Part shown: positions 7,820 through 18,000 of the stretch, one piece after another
How the letters are laid out: each line of letters opens with the position of its first letter
Numbering within the stretch: position 1 is the first letter of the stretch
Source: Bacteroidales bacterium
Lineage (GTDB): Bacteria; Bacteroidota; Bacteroidia; Bacteroidales; VadinHA17
Length of the DNA: 64,000 nucleotides
Reading direction: 5' to 3'
Assembly: GCA_003141895.1 (NCBI GenBank)
Contig: PLNT01000026.1
Location: forward strand, 1 to 64,000
Notes under the pieces: model-generated
What the model saw: the letters and a program-made list of their open reading frames with translations, nothing else
What the model was told of the DNA's origin: nothing
Database searches by the model: none
Position numbers and translations under genes: made by a program

Positions 7820-8536
7820 CTAAAATCTTCCAAAAATTGAATATTTTTCGGTGTTGCAGAAAATTGAAGAGTATAAAAAAAGATCCGGATTATTTGTCTC
7901 CATTCTTCTTTCAAGGTGTAGGACAGGCTGTTCTTTTTTTAACTTAAGCAATCTGCTAATTCTTGAAGTAGCCGGGACTGATTTGATTCGTTGTTCTCCT
8001 CCTTTAACCTCAATCCAGTACGAATCCCTCAGGATACGGAAAAGAGATTTATTCTCAAACTGTCGTGAGGTTATCCTCGGAAGGTTAATATTGGCAATGT
8101 AACTGATATCATAGAATATTGGCACATCTTCAAGAAACCTTACACGTTCCATATAAATACATCCCGATTCTTCTTCAAGTTTCGTAAGGGCGAACATAAA
8201 ATCTCCAGGCCATTTCATGAGGACAGGTTTTACAATGATTTTTGTTTTAAGCTTGCGGTCCCCTACAGCCGAAGTAGTTCCGGAAACGGAGAGAATACCA
8301 ATTTCTTTCGGAAGATGATGAACGATGCTCCCTTTTCCCTGATGTTTTATGATATAACCGTCGTTTGCCAGCGAGCTTAGCGCCTGACGGACTGTCGGAC
8401 GAGTCATGCCATAGAGCTGGCATAATTCATTTTCAGATGGCAAAAGATCCTCTTCTTTGTACACATTATCCAGAATATGCTTTTTAAGAATCTCATAAAG
8501 CCTCCGGTATTGTGGTATGGTTTTAGTGATAACCAT
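7820..8536 (-). CDS. GntR-family transcriptional regulator with UTRA ligand domain
   Basis: The protein has an N-terminal winged helix (KEEDLLPSENELCQLYG, then TRPTVRQALSSLANDGYI and HQGKGSIV) and a C-terminal UTRA effector domain, as in the HutC/FarR subfamily. The effector is usually a sugar, sugar phosphate or amine. The reading frame is open back to a TTG at 8602, but those 22 codons are an AT-rich hydrophobic run lying over a palindromic operator. The ATG at 8536 (238 residues) fits the family N-terminus (PQYRRLYEILKKHI) better. Two matching operators just upstream suggest autoregulation. It precedes the Gfo/Idh/MocA and YncE-phosphoesterase genes. Confidence 0.9.
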   Translation of the reverse strand: MVITKTIPQYRRLYEILKKHILDNVYKEEDLLPSENELCQLYGMTRPTVRQALSSLANDGYIIKHQGKGSIVHHLPKEIGILSVSGTTSAVGDRKLKTKIIVKPVLMKWPGDFMFALTKLEEESGCIYMERVRFLEDVPIFYDISYIANINLPRITSRQFENKSLFRILRDSYWIEVKGGEQRIKSVPATSRISRLLKLKKEQPVLHLERRMETNNPDLFLYSSIFCNTEKYSIFGRF

Positions 8537-8588
8537 TGAAGAAACAAATAGAAATATATAGAAATAAAAAGTAAATATAAGATTCTTT

Positions 8589-8604
8589 ACTTGTAAATAC
8601 AAGT
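8589..8604. promoter_or_regulatory. Probable GntR operator, site 1
   Basis: ACTTGTAAATACAAGT has a perfect 6-bp inverted repeat (ACTTGT/ACAAGT) with a 4-base spacer, 53 bases upstream of the GntR ATG at 8536. It closely resembles the recalled B. subtilis GntR operator core, ACTTGTATACAAGT. Autoregulation is inferred. Confidence 0.6.
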
Positions 8605-8671
8605 TAAATAATTTATTTTTGTATGCATTGATTTATAGTGATATCCGTAATATGTTGAAATCGTTATGTTT

Positions 8672-8687
8672 ACTTATAATAACAAGT
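8672..8687. promoter_or_regulatory. Probable GntR operator, site 2
   Basis: ACTTATAATAACAAGT repeats the site-1 pattern with one mismatch in the left arm (ACTTAT for ACTTGT) and the same right arm ACAAGT. The flanks TT and AA extend the symmetry. Its centre is 83 bases from that of site 1, about eight helical turns, a spacing compatible with cooperative binding or looping. Confidence 0.5.
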
Positions 8688-8786
8688 AAGGTATTCTGAG
8701 ATGAGTCAAATGAAACAATATAATTGATACAATTTTGAAAATATTATTTTTGATGATAAAATATATTCTATTCACATCAAAAAAAA

Positions 8787-8875
8787 CCTTCCCTCCCGAT
8801 AGTTATCGGGACTTCCCCCAGGGGGGAAGGAGTGAAACAAACATTTCCCCCCTGGGGGAAAATGAAAGGGGGTAA
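8787..8875. repeat. REP-like element, copy 1 (C-rich paired hairpins)
   Basis: This element contains CCCGATAGTTATCGGG (8795-8810) and two C5-6/G5-6 hairpins (TTCCCCCAGGGGGGAA and TTTCCCCCCTGGGGGAAA), and ends AAAGGGGGTAA. The same organisation recurs at 20471-20549, 25273-25352, 40715-40810 and, in altered form, 54413-54535. Confidence 0.8.
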
Positions 8876-8924
8876 TCTCACGCAAAAACGCAAATAACAA
8901 AATATCAGACTAAAGGATAAACGA

Positions 8925-8950
8925 TCCTCCTACGCTAAAGCTACGGAGGA
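8925..8950. repeat. Short palindromic repeat with TCCTCC/GGAGGA arms
   Basis: TCCTCC (8925-8930) and GGAGGA (8945-8950) bracket TACGCTAAAGCTAC, giving a hairpin with an internal mismatch. It lies 29 bases upstream of the E2 ATG. It resembles a short interspersed repeat often seen in Bacteroidota genomes (from memory). Confidence 0.45.
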
Positions 8951-8978
8951 CAAAGTAAACAATAAATGATAAACGATA

Positions 8979-10184
8979 ATGGCAGTAGCAGTCATAATGC
9001 CAAAGCAGGGCCAGTCAGTTGAGACCTGTATAATTACAAAATGGTTCAAAAAAAAAGGAGACAAGATATCCATAGGTGATATTTTGTTTTCATATGAAAC
9101 CGATAAAGCAGCTTTTGACCTCGAGTCGACTATGGAAGGCATACTTCTTGATATTTATTTCGAAGAAGGCGCTGAAGTTCCTGTCCTTGCTGATGTTGCC
9201 ATAATAGGTAATCCAGAAGAAGCTATTGAAGAATCTCCTTCTTTTAAAGACTCTAAAGCCTCTATTGCATCTACTCCTTCTAAGGCTGTAAAGGCGGTAA
9301 ACGCTGTAAAGGATGCAGATACTGTCTCTAAGATAAGGATATCTCCAAGAGCCAGGCATCTGGCCGAGAGTAAAGGACTTAATATCAATAACATTAAGGG
9401 CTCAGGACCAAATGGCAGAATAATCACAAGAGATATTGAGAATGCAGTCTCAGGAGATTTATTTGTCCCGAATAACATTCAAAAGACAGCTGAATATACA
9501 GAAAAACCTTTAAGCAATGTCAGAAAACTAATTGCAAAGGCAATGCATAGTTCACTTCAGAATTCGGCTCAGTTAACACATCATATGAGTGCCGATGTAA
9601 GGTCACTTCTGGAAGCACGACAAAGAATAAAGCGAAATCAGACTTCAGATAAAAGTCAGCAGGATATTACGCTTAACGACATGGTCTGCTGGTGTGTAAT
9701 ACAGGCTTTATTAAAATTCCCGGAAGCTAACAGCCACTTTCTTGATGATCATATCAACACTTTCAATAAAGTGCACCTTGGACTTGCTGTTGATACTCCA
9801 CGCGGACTTATGGTTCCATCAGTCAAGAATTCGGATGAGATGGATCTGGTAAAACTCTCAAAAGAACTAAAATCAATTGCAGAATCATGCAAAAAAGGGA
9901 GTATAAATCCGGAACTTATTCAAAGCACATCAGCTACGTTCACAGTATCGAACCTTGGCAATTATGGTGTGGAGATGTTCACCCCTGTCATTAATCTGCC
10001 TCAGGTTGCAATACTCGGAGTATGTACAATAATAAACAGGCCGGCAGATACCGGAAATAATATTTTTGGGTTCGTTCCATATATGGGGCTTTCGCTTACT
10101 TACGATCATCGGGCAATTGATGGAGGCCCAGCCACATTGTTCCTTAAAGAAATTAAAGATCAGATTGAAGCATTCAGATATTAA
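8979..10184 (+). CDS. Dihydrolipoamide acyltransferase (E2) of a 2-oxoacid dehydrogenase
   Basis: Domains in order: a single lipoyl domain (1-80) with the lipoylation motif ETDKA (Lys43); a Ser/Ala/Lys-rich linker (~85-115) containing SKAVKAVNAVKDA; a peripheral subunit-binding domain (~117-155, ISPRARHLAESKG and GPNGRIITRDI); and the catalytic acyltransferase domain ending in DHRAIDG (His377, Asp381). It would move the acyl group from E1 to CoA. At 401 residues it is a normal one-lipoyl E2. The fused E1 gene follows after 97 bases. No E3 (dihydrolipoamide dehydrogenase) lies in the window. Whether the complex uses pyruvate, acetoin or branched-chain oxoacids cannot be decided here. Confidence 0.92.
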   Translation: MAVAVIMPKQGQSVETCIITKWFKKKGDKISIGDILFSYETDKAAFDLESTMEGILLDIYFEEGAEVPVLADVAIIGNPEEAIEESPSFKDSKASIASTPSKAVKAVNAVKDADTVSKIRISPRARHLAESKGLNINNIKGSGPNGRIITRDIENAVSGDLFVPNNIQKTAEYTEKPLSNVRKLIAKAMHSSLQNSAQLTHHMSADVRSLLEARQRIKRNQTSDKSQQDITLNDMVCWCVIQALLKFPEANSHFLDDHINTFNKVHLGLAVDTPRGLMVPSVKNSDEMDLVKLSKELKSIAESCKKGSINPELIQSTSATFTVSNLGNYGVEMFTPVINLPQVAILGVCTIINRPADTGNNIFGFVPYMGLSLTYDHRAIDGGPATLFLKEIKDQIEAFRY

Positions 10185-10222
10185 GACAGAAGACAAAAGT
10201 TAAAAGATAAAAGTAACAGAGA

Positions 10223-10262
10223 GACTACAGGACTGCAAGACTGCAAGACCGCAGGACCGCAG
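10223..10262 (+). repeat. Five tandem 8-bp units upstream of the E1 gene
   Basis: The units are GACTACAG, GACTGCAA, GACTGCAA, GACCGCAG and GACCGCAG, ending 19 bases before the E1 ATG. The tract lies in the E2-E1 spacer and could vary in copy number. Confidence 0.75.
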
Positions 10263-10281
10263 GACATTAAGAAAATAAGCT

Positions 10282-12750
10282 ATGCCAAAAAGTCAAAACA
10301 TTAATCCGAAAATTATCCGTCAACCTAAATTTATTGAATTCGGGAAAATTCCGGTTAACCAATATAATAAAAGCATTGAAGACGAAAAACACATCTATAG
10401 CCGCGAAGATTTTATCAGGATCTATCACGATATGGTTGTTATAAGGGAATTTGAAACAATGCTAAATCTTATTAAAACCACAAACGAGTATAATGGAATC
10501 GCATATAATCATCCCGGACCGGCTCATTTATCAATAGGACAGGAAGCTTCAGCCGTTGGTATGGCATTTACTTTGAGTATCGATGACTTTATATTCGGAT
10601 CTCACCGGAGCCATGGCGAAATTCTTGCGAAGGGATTATCAGCTATTCACAGTCTTGATGAGGACACTCTTTATTCTGTAATGAAGAACTACTTTGGAGG
10701 TTCTACTCTGAAAGTGGTTGAGAAAGGTTTTCAGGGAAACATTAAAGATCTGTCGATCAATTTTTTGCTCTATGGCGCTCTTGCTGAAATATTTGCTCGT
10801 GAAAATGGCTTCAATAAAGGTCTCGGAGGCTCCATGCACGCATTCTTTACTCCGTTTGGTATATATCCCAATAATGCAATAGTAGGAGGATCAGGAGACA
10901 TTTCAGTTGGAGCAGCTCTTTATAAAAAGATAAACCGGAAACCCGGAATAGTTGTCTGCAATATCGGCGATGCATCTATGGGTTGCGGACCAGTATGGGA
11001 AGGAATCTGTTTTGCCACAATGGATCAATATAAGACACTCTGGGAAGGTGAATATAAAGGTGGTCTGCCTCTTATATTTAATTTCATGAACAACCTTTAC
11101 GGAATGGGCGGCCAGACATGTGGTGAGACAATGGGTTTCGATATCCTGGCAAGAGTGGGCGCAGGAGTCAATCCTGAATCAATGCATGCGGAACGTGTTG
11201 ATGGTTATAACCCTCTTGCTGTAATTGATGCTTTCCGTCGTAAAAGACAAATACTAAAGGAAAAAAAAGGTCCGGTTTTGCTTGACACATTGACTTACAG
11301 GATTAGCGGACATTCACCTTCGGATGCTTCTTCCTACAGGTCAAAAGAAGAAATTGAAGCATGGCAAAAGGAGGACTCAATTCTGGCATATGGTAAATCA
11401 TTGATTTCGGCAGAAATAGTTAAGCAGGAAGAGCTCGAAAATATAACATCTGACACAAAAGAACTTTTGACGCATATTCTTAAATTAAGTATAAATGATG
11501 AGCTTACGCCAAGGATCGACCTTAAAAAAGACCCGGATTTCATAGGAACGATGATGTTTTCGAACGGATCGGCTGACAAAATGGAAGATGGAATTCCCGA
11601 AGTTCTCATTCCTCTTGATGAAAATCCTCACGTCAAATCGCTAAAAAATAAAGAGAGATTTTTCAAGGACAAAGACGGCAAACCAGTCTCAAAAGCAAAA
11701 TTATATCAATTCCGTGACGGTATTTTTGAAGCAGTAATAGATCGATTCTACAAAGATCCTACTCTTGCAGCGTGGGGCGAGGAGAATCGCGACTGGGGAG
11801 GAGCATTTGCAGTTTATCGCGGATTGACTGAAGCACTCCCATACCACAGACTATTCAACTCACCAATCTCAGAAGGAGCGATTGTCGGCACGGCCATTGG
11901 TTACGGGATGTGCGGCGGACGGGTTATTGCTGAGATAATGTATTGCGATTTTCTTGGACGCTCAGGTGATGAAGTATTTAATCAGTTGCCCAAATGGCAG
12001 GCAATGAGCGGTAACATGATAAAAATGCCGGTTGTGATCAGGGTCTCTGTAGGATCAAAATATGGCGCTCAGCACTCTCAGGACTGGTCATCGCTTACTG
12101 CTCATATACCGGGGTTAAAAGTTGTATTCCCGGCAACACCCTATGATGCAAAGGGATTGATGAATTCAGCTCTTCAGGGAACAGATCCGGTCATTTTCTT
12201 TGAGAGCCAGAGGATATACGATATCGGAGAGATGTTTCATACTGAAGGTGTTCCTGAAGGTTACTATGAGATTCCTTTCGGGGAACCCGACATTAAAAGA
12301 GCCGGAAATGATATAACAATTCTTTCAATTGGAGCAACATTATATCCTGTAATAAAAGCTGCAGATATCCTTCTTGAGAAATACGGGCTTTCGGCCGAGA
12401 TAATTGATGCCCGTTCTCTTGTTCCATTTAATTATGAACCCGTAATTAATTCAGTCAAAAAAACAGGAAGAATTTTATTGACAAGCGATGCATCATCGCG
12501 AGGTTCGTTTTTGAAAGAAATGGCTCAGACAATAACTGAACTGGCGTTTGACCATCTCGATGCTCCTCCGGTGGTAGTAGGTTCAAGGAATTGGATTACT
12601 CCGGCGTATGAAATGGAAGAATATTTCTTCCCCCAGGTTGATTGGTTCCTCGATGCAATCCATCAAAGGATACTGCCGCTTAAGGACCACCAGGTAAAAA
12701 CTGATTTTTCCGCAAATAAATCAATCCGACTGAATAAAAACGGCATTTAG
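10282..12750 (+). CDS. Fused E1 alpha-beta subunit of a thiamine-diphosphate 2-oxoacid dehydrogenase
   Basis: This 822-residue protein joins both E1 subunits. The alpha half (~40-400) has HPGPAHLSIGQEA, FGSHRSHGEILAKG, GGSMH, and the ThDP motif beginning GDASMG (229-230) and ending NN (270-271). The beta half (~455-800) has NSPISEGAIVGTAIGYGMCG, MYCDFLGRSGDEVFNQ and the transketolase C-terminal domain IIDARSLVPFNYEPVINSV. It decarboxylates a 2-oxoacid and passes the acyl group to the E2 upstream. Single-chain alpha-beta fusions are common in Bacteroidota. E2 preceding E1 is the less usual order. The substrate is uncertain (pyruvate, acetoin or branched-chain oxoacids). Confidence 0.92.
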   Translation: MPKSQNINPKIIRQPKFIEFGKIPVNQYNKSIEDEKHIYSREDFIRIYHDMVVIREFETMLNLIKTTNEYNGIAYNHPGPAHLSIGQEASAVGMAFTLSIDDFIFGSHRSHGEILAKGLSAIHSLDEDTLYSVMKNYFGGSTLKVVEKGFQGNIKDLSINFLLYGALAEIFARENGFNKGLGGSMHAFFTPFGIYPNNAIVGGSGDISVGAALYKKINRKPGIVVCNIGDASMGCGPVWEGICFATMDQYKTLWEGEYKGGLPLIFNFMNNLYGMGGQTCGETMGFDILARVGAGVNPESMHAERVDGYNPLAVIDAFRRKRQILKEKKGPVLLDTLTYRISGHSPSDASSYRSKEEIEAWQKEDSILAYGKSLISAEIVKQEELENITSDTKELLTHILKLSINDELTPRIDLKKDPDFIGTMMFSNGSADKMEDGIPEVLIPLDENPHVKSLKNKERFFKDKDGKPVSKAKLYQFRDGIFEAVIDRFYKDPTLAAWGEENRDWGGAFAVYRGLTEALPYHRLFNSPISEGAIVGTAIGYGMCGGRVIAEIMYCDFLGRSGDEVFNQLPKWQAMSGNMIKMPVVIRVSVGSKYGAQHSQDWSSLTAHIPGLKVVFPATPYDAKGLMNSALQGTDPVIFFESQRIYDIGEMFHTEGVPEGYYEIPFGEPDIKRAGNDITILSIGATLYPVIKAADILLEKYGLSAEIIDARSLVPFNYEPVINSVKKTGRILLTSDASSRGSFLKEMAQTITELAFDHLDAPPVVVGSRNWITPAYEMEEYFFPQVDWFLDAIHQRILPLKDHQVKTDFSANKSIRLNKNGI

Positions 12751-12853
12751 ATTGTCATAGAAGAAAATACACAGATTATCTTCAGAATTATTTACCAGAT
12801 TTGATCCTGAATTTATTTAAATTGCATTTTCTGAAACTTTGATAATTACAGCT

Positions 12854-14095
12854 ATGCTTAGAAGGTTTTTTCTGATTTTATTATTTGCTTGTCTGAGCCT
12901 GACTGCATTTAATCAAACCCGTAACCTTGAGTATTATTTAACCGAAGGCGCCCACAACAGTCCTTTATTGAATGATTTTAGGAATCAAGGCCTCTCAGCT
13001 AATGCCGACAGTCTTCTTATAAAGGCCGCCAGGAAACCTTTTGTTGAAGCAAAATCACAGCTCCTGTATTCCCCTGCTTACAAAAATTTCGGATATGATG
13101 AGATAGTGACTGATGGCGGGAATTACACTGCTGTTTTATCAGTTTCGCAGAATATCTTTAACAGAAACGTTATTAATAATAAATACAGGAGTGTTGATCT
13201 TCAAAAACAACTGGTTAATAATTCTTCAAAGATTTCAATTAAAGAATTAATCAGGGTTATAACTGATCAGTATCTCATAGCTTATTCAGCTTTGAGCAAT
13301 CTTCTGTTTAATAAATCATTTCTTGACTTGATCAGTAAGGAAAATGAGATTGTTAAACAATTTGTTGTGAAAGGCGTTTACAAACAGACTGATTATCTGG
13401 CCCTTCTTGTGGAAACTCAATCTCAGGAGATACTGATCAAACAGCTTGATAATCAATTCAGGAAGGAGCTGTCTGCACTTAACCAACTCTGCGGATTAAG
13501 TGATTCATCATGGTACGAACTGGTTAAACCTGAATTGAAACTCAGCGGAAATCCTGATATTTCGAGATCACCTTATTTTATTAAATATAAGATTGACAGT
13601 TCCCGGATAGAAACCGAAAAAACAACTATTGATCTGAACTATAAAGCAAAAATAAACTGGTTTGCAGACGCCGGTTTCCTTACCAGTACTCCCTGGAATT
13701 TTTATCATCATTTTGGTTACAGTGCAGGGATCAGCCTTAATATACCAGTATATGACGGAAAACAAAGGGGAATTGAAAAACAAAAGCTTGATTTTGAACA
13801 AAACACTAATAGCAATTATGCAGTCAATTACAAAAAGCAATATTCAATGCAGTTCATGCAACTTTCAAATGAACTTAAGATTTTGAATGAGACAACGAAG
13901 CAGACAGAGAACCAGCTTAATACATCAGGACAGCTTGTAAAGATACTGAAAGATCAGCTTGAAGCCGGGCTCATTCAAATGACTGAATATATTAATGCAA
14001 TTAAAAATTATAAAACTATTAACAGCAGCCTTAATCTTATAACAATTCAAAAACTGCAGATTATTAATGAATTGAATTTCCTCCTTACCCAATAA
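12854..14095 (+). CDS. TolC-family outer-membrane efflux protein
   Basis: The frame is open from a TTG at 12839, but ATG at 12854 directly precedes a normal signal peptide (MLRRFFLILLFACLSLTAF), so 413 residues is preferred. The mature protein has the long alternating helical and strand segments of TolC-like outer membrane factors. Examples are VLSVSQNIFNRN, SAGISLNIPVYDGKQRG (the typical second beta-barrel hairpin) and a C-terminal coiled-coil helix with LNETTKQTENQLNTS and AGLIQMTEYINAIKNY. It opens a three-gene RND efflux operon with an adaptor 11 bases downstream and a pump. The exported compound is unknown. Confidence 0.88.
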   Translation: MLRRFFLILLFACLSLTAFNQTRNLEYYLTEGAHNSPLLNDFRNQGLSANADSLLIKAARKPFVEAKSQLLYSPAYKNFGYDEIVTDGGNYTAVLSVSQNIFNRNVINNKYRSVDLQKQLVNNSSKISIKELIRVITDQYLIAYSALSNLLFNKSFLDLISKENEIVKQFVVKGVYKQTDYLALLVETQSQEILIKQLDNQFRKELSALNQLCGLSDSSWYELVKPELKLSGNPDISRSPYFIKYKIDSSRIETEKTTIDLNYKAKINWFADAGFLTSTPWNFYHHFGYSAGISLNIPVYDGKQRGIEKQKLDFEQNTNSNYAVNYKKQYSMQFMQLSNELKILNETTKQTENQLNTSGQLVKILKDQLEAGLIQMTEYINAIKNYKTINSSLNLITIQKLQIINELNFLLTQ

Positions 14096-14106
14096 AATAT
14101 ACTTTG

Positions 14107-15033
14107 ATGTCGATAAATATCCGAACTCATCATCTCTTATGTCTTTTAGTAACGCTGGGAATACTATTTTCCTGCAAGCAGGCTCCCAAGGCATCTGAAG
14201 AAACATCTGTAGTCAAAACTCCTGTTACGATAGTCCCGGTTAACTACAAATCGTTCAGTTCGACTGTAGCTCTCCCGGCTATTGCCACTTTCATGAATAA
14301 AAGCACTATCCGTGCCACAACAGCTGGAAATATCGAACAGGTGTTAATAATCCAGGGTGATTATGTGAGCAGCGGTCAACTGCTTTTCACTATTAAAACC
14401 CGTGAAGCAATGGCTCTTGACAGAAAATATCAGGCAGATACAAGTCTTAATTTTGCAGGAACTATAAAAATTGTAGCTCCTGTTGAAGGAGTAATAAATT
14501 CCATTTCTCACCAGAAGGGCGATTTCGTGCAGGAAGGAGATGAAATGGCAATCGTCTGGGAGCAAAAAAGTCTGGTTTTTATACTGACTGTCCCTTTTGA
14601 ACTTGATAAGTATATAGAGAAAAACAAAAACTGCAGGATCAGTCTTCCTGATAACAGTCAGATCAGCGGAACTATAACACATAAACTTCCTGAAATGGAT
14701 ATGCAGTCCCAGACAGTCAGATATATAGTTAAATCATCTTCAACTTCCCGTCTGTCCGGAAATCTCATAGCCAGTATTAACCTTGTTAAATCCACAAGCG
14801 AAAAAGCAATGGTACTTCCAAAACAAGCAGTGCTGGGTAATGAAACCCAAACAGAGTTCTGGGTAATGAAACTGATAAATGACAGTACTGCAATTAAAAC
14901 TCCTGTTACAAAAGGATATGAAAATAATGAAGAGGTAGAAATAACCAGTCCGGTATTTTCAACGTCAGACAGAATGGTACTGACCGGAAATTATGGTTTA
15001 CCTGATACTGCCAGAATAACAATATTGAAATAA
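14107..15033 (+). CDS. RND efflux periplasmic adaptor lipoprotein (MFP/HlyD family)
   Basis: A TTG at 14104 and an ATG at 14107 are adjacent; the ATG is preferred (308 residues). A lipoprotein signal ends ILFSCKQAP, so the protein is anchored by a lipidated cysteine. The barrel-sandwich (lipoyl-like) half-motifs are visible as VNYKSFSSTVALPAIATF...RATTAGNIEQVLIIQGDYVSSGQLLF and IVAPVEGVINSISHQKGDFVQEGDE. The helical hairpin between them is very short. It bridges the TolC-like protein and the RND pump on either side (11 and 7 bases away), so the three are one transcript. Confidence 0.88.
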   Translation: MSINIRTHHLLCLLVTLGILFSCKQAPKASEETSVVKTPVTIVPVNYKSFSSTVALPAIATFMNKSTIRATTAGNIEQVLIIQGDYVSSGQLLFTIKTREAMALDRKYQADTSLNFAGTIKIVAPVEGVINSISHQKGDFVQEGDEMAIVWEQKSLVFILTVPFELDKYIEKNKNCRISLPDNSQISGTITHKLPEMDMQSQTVRYIVKSSSTSRLSGNLIASINLVKSTSEKAMVLPKQAVLGNETQTEFWVMKLINDSTAIKTPVTKGYENNEEVEITSPVFSTSDRMVLTGNYGLPDTARITILK

Positions 15034-15040
15034 TGACAGT

Positions 15041-18000
15041 ATGAAGAATTTCTTTCTTGCATATAAGAATCCAATTTCGGTAATTCTTGCTGTGATTATT
15101 GTCGGAGGGATTTTTCTTTATGGGCAGATACAGGTTTCCCTATTTCCTGAAATTACTTTCCCTAAGCTAAAAGTCATAGCTGATAATGGAGAACAACCGG
15201 TTGATAAAATGATGGTAACAGTTACCCGGCCGCTTGAAGACGCTATTAAGCAAGTCCCTGATCTTAAAATATTAAGAAGCACAACAAGCAGGGGTACCTG
15301 CGAAATTTCTGCTTTTCTAAACTGGGGCGCTGATATTAACGTGAATCAGCAAATGCTTGAATCGCGGATCTCACAGATAAAAAATTCGCTCCCTCCTGAT
15401 GTTCAGATCCAGGTTGAAAAGATGAATCCGTCAATTCTGCCGGTAATTGGATTTACGGTTGAAAGTGATAAAAAAACGCCAATAGAGCTAAATCTTATAG
15501 CAACTTACATAATCAAACCATTTTTATCACAGATCGAAGGAGTATCATCGGTTGGAATTATCGGAGGAAAGACCAAAGAGTACTGGATAGAGCTTAACCA
15601 GCTTAAAATGAGCACTTTTTCCATTGCGCCTGAGACAATCAGGGATATGCTTAATCAGAATCACTTTATTACCTCTGACGGCTTTCTCTCTGATTACAGG
15701 CGTTTGTATCTGAGTATTACAGATGCCGGACTCTATAATTTAAATGACATTGAAAATGTGATTCTCCAGAACGATGGCAAAAGGATAATTAAACTCAAGG
15801 ATGTTGCTTCCATAAACGTCAGGGAAAGAACTGAATATACAAGAATAAACGCCAATGGCCGTCAGGGACTACTGGTAGCTATACTGAAACAGCCAAGCGC
15901 CAATCTTATAAAACTTTCCGAAAATGTAGCATCAAGAAAAAAGGATCTTGAAAAAATTCTTCCCCCGGATGTTCACGTTTCATTTTATTATGATCAGGCT
16001 GATTTTGTTAACAAGGCAATCAAAAGTGTAAACGATAGCCTGTGGCTGGGACTTCTACTTGCGCTTCTTGTTGCCGTTATGTTTTTAAGATCCTTCAGAG
16101 CCAGTGCCACAATTCTCGTGACAATTCCTGTAACGCTTCTTCTTACAATAATTGTTCTTTACAGTATTGGATATACTCTGAATATCATGACCTTCGGAGC
16201 TATTGCGGCAGCTATAGGATTAATTATAGATGACGCAGTTGTAGTTGTGGAACAAATTCACAGGACACATGAAGAATTCCCCGAAAAACAATCTAATCAG
16301 CTCGTTCACCAGGCAGTAAAGTATCTTATTCCCAGTATGATCGGATCATCGATTAGTACAATTGTGATATTTGTTCCATTCATGCTTCTTGGTGGGGTTG
16401 CTGGCGCATATTTCAATGTCCTTACAAACACGATGATAATAACTCTTGTTTGTTCCTTCTTTGTAACATGGATAGGATTACCAGTTATATATCTCTGGTT
16501 ATCAAACCTAAGGGCCCTTTTCCCGGAAAAGAAGAAAACAGAAGTCACGACAATAAAAAAAAGGAACTGGGTGAGCTTTTTTCTTCGAAGACCAGTTTTA
16601 AGTATTCTTTTTATTCTTTTTCTTCTTATTTCAATAATTTATATCCTTCCGCATCTTGAAACCGGATTTCTTCCTGAGATGGATGAAGGATCAATAGTTC
16701 TCGATTACAAAGCTCCTCCGGGAACATCTCTCGAAGAGACTGACAGGATGCTCAGAGAGGTCGAAAAAATAATAGTAAAGATACCGGAAGTTGTAACTTA
16801 TTCAAGGAGAACAGGCGCCCAGATGGGTTTTTTCATTACTGAACCCAATGATGGTGATTATCTGATAGCATTAAAAGACGAAAGGAAAAGAAGTACTGTT
16901 GAAGTAATTGATGATATAAGAAAGAAAATTGAAGCAACACAACCAGCTCTTGAGATAGATTTCGGGCAGGTAATCGGTGATATGCTGGGTGACCTGATGG
17001 CATCAGTTCAGCCAATTGAAATCAAAATATTCGGAAGCGACCGGATGAAACTAAATGAACTTGCGAAACAGGTCGCAGGTGAGATTGAAAAGATAGAAGG
17101 AATTGAAGATGTCTTTGATGGAATTATTATAGCTGGTCCATCCGTTGAGGTAGTTCCTGATCAGCAAAAATTATCACAGTATAAGATCACCCCGGCTTCT
17201 TTCCAGTTTCAGCTTCAGACTCTGATTGAGGGAAATATCATTGGAAGTATTCAGGAGAAAGAGCAGATGACGGCAATACGGATGATTTATCCCAACAGCA
17301 CAAAAAACAGCCTGGAATATATCAAAAATCAATTTGTTTTCCTCCCCGATGGTAAACTTACTCCACTTGCTTCACTTACATCCATAACATTAAAGGAAGG
17401 TGTGGCAGAAATAAACAGGGACAATCTTAAATCAGTTTCAATTGTAACTGCAAGACTGAATAATAAGGATCTTGGAACTGCAATGAAAGAGATTCAGAAA
17501 ACAATTGAATCCAGAATATTTTTACCCCAGGGTTATAATATTGAGTACGGAGGTGAATATGCCGATCAGCAGAAATCATTTGAGGAGCTTTTGATGATAC
17601 TTATTTTATCAAGCCTTCTCGTATTTGCGCTTATGCTATTCCTGTTCAAAGATTTCAGGGCTGCATTCGCTATTTTATTAATTGCAGTTCTCGGAATAGC
17701 AGGAAGTCTGATCGCTCTGTTCATTACTAATACACCACTAAATGTAGGTAGTTATACAGGATTGATCATGATAGTCGGAATCATCGGTGAGAACGCAATC
17801 TTTACCTTTCAGCAATTCAATACCAACCGGGAAAAAGGCACTGTGGATGAATCTCTGGTTTATGCAATTTCGACCCGTTTAAGACCAAAACTAATGACTG
17901 CACTGGGAGCGATTATTGCCTTAATGCCGCTTGCTGTTGGAGTCGGCACCGGCGCCCAGATGCACCAACCACTGGCAATTGCCGTTATAGGTGGTTTTAT

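Larger units (their letters stand above)
8688..8978. other. Non-coding gap with repeats before the E2 gene
   Basis: Beyond the operators, this divergent region between the GntR gene and the E2 gene contains the REP element at 8787-8875, the palindromic TCCTCC...GGAGGA repeat at 8925-8950, and AT-rich sequence. I see no reading frame or RNA gene here. Confidence 0.5.

Noticed and set aside
8537-8602. N-terminal extension of the GntR regulator from a TTG start
   Set aside because: It is hydrophobic and AT-rich, lies over the operator palindrome, and is not part of the family pattern.
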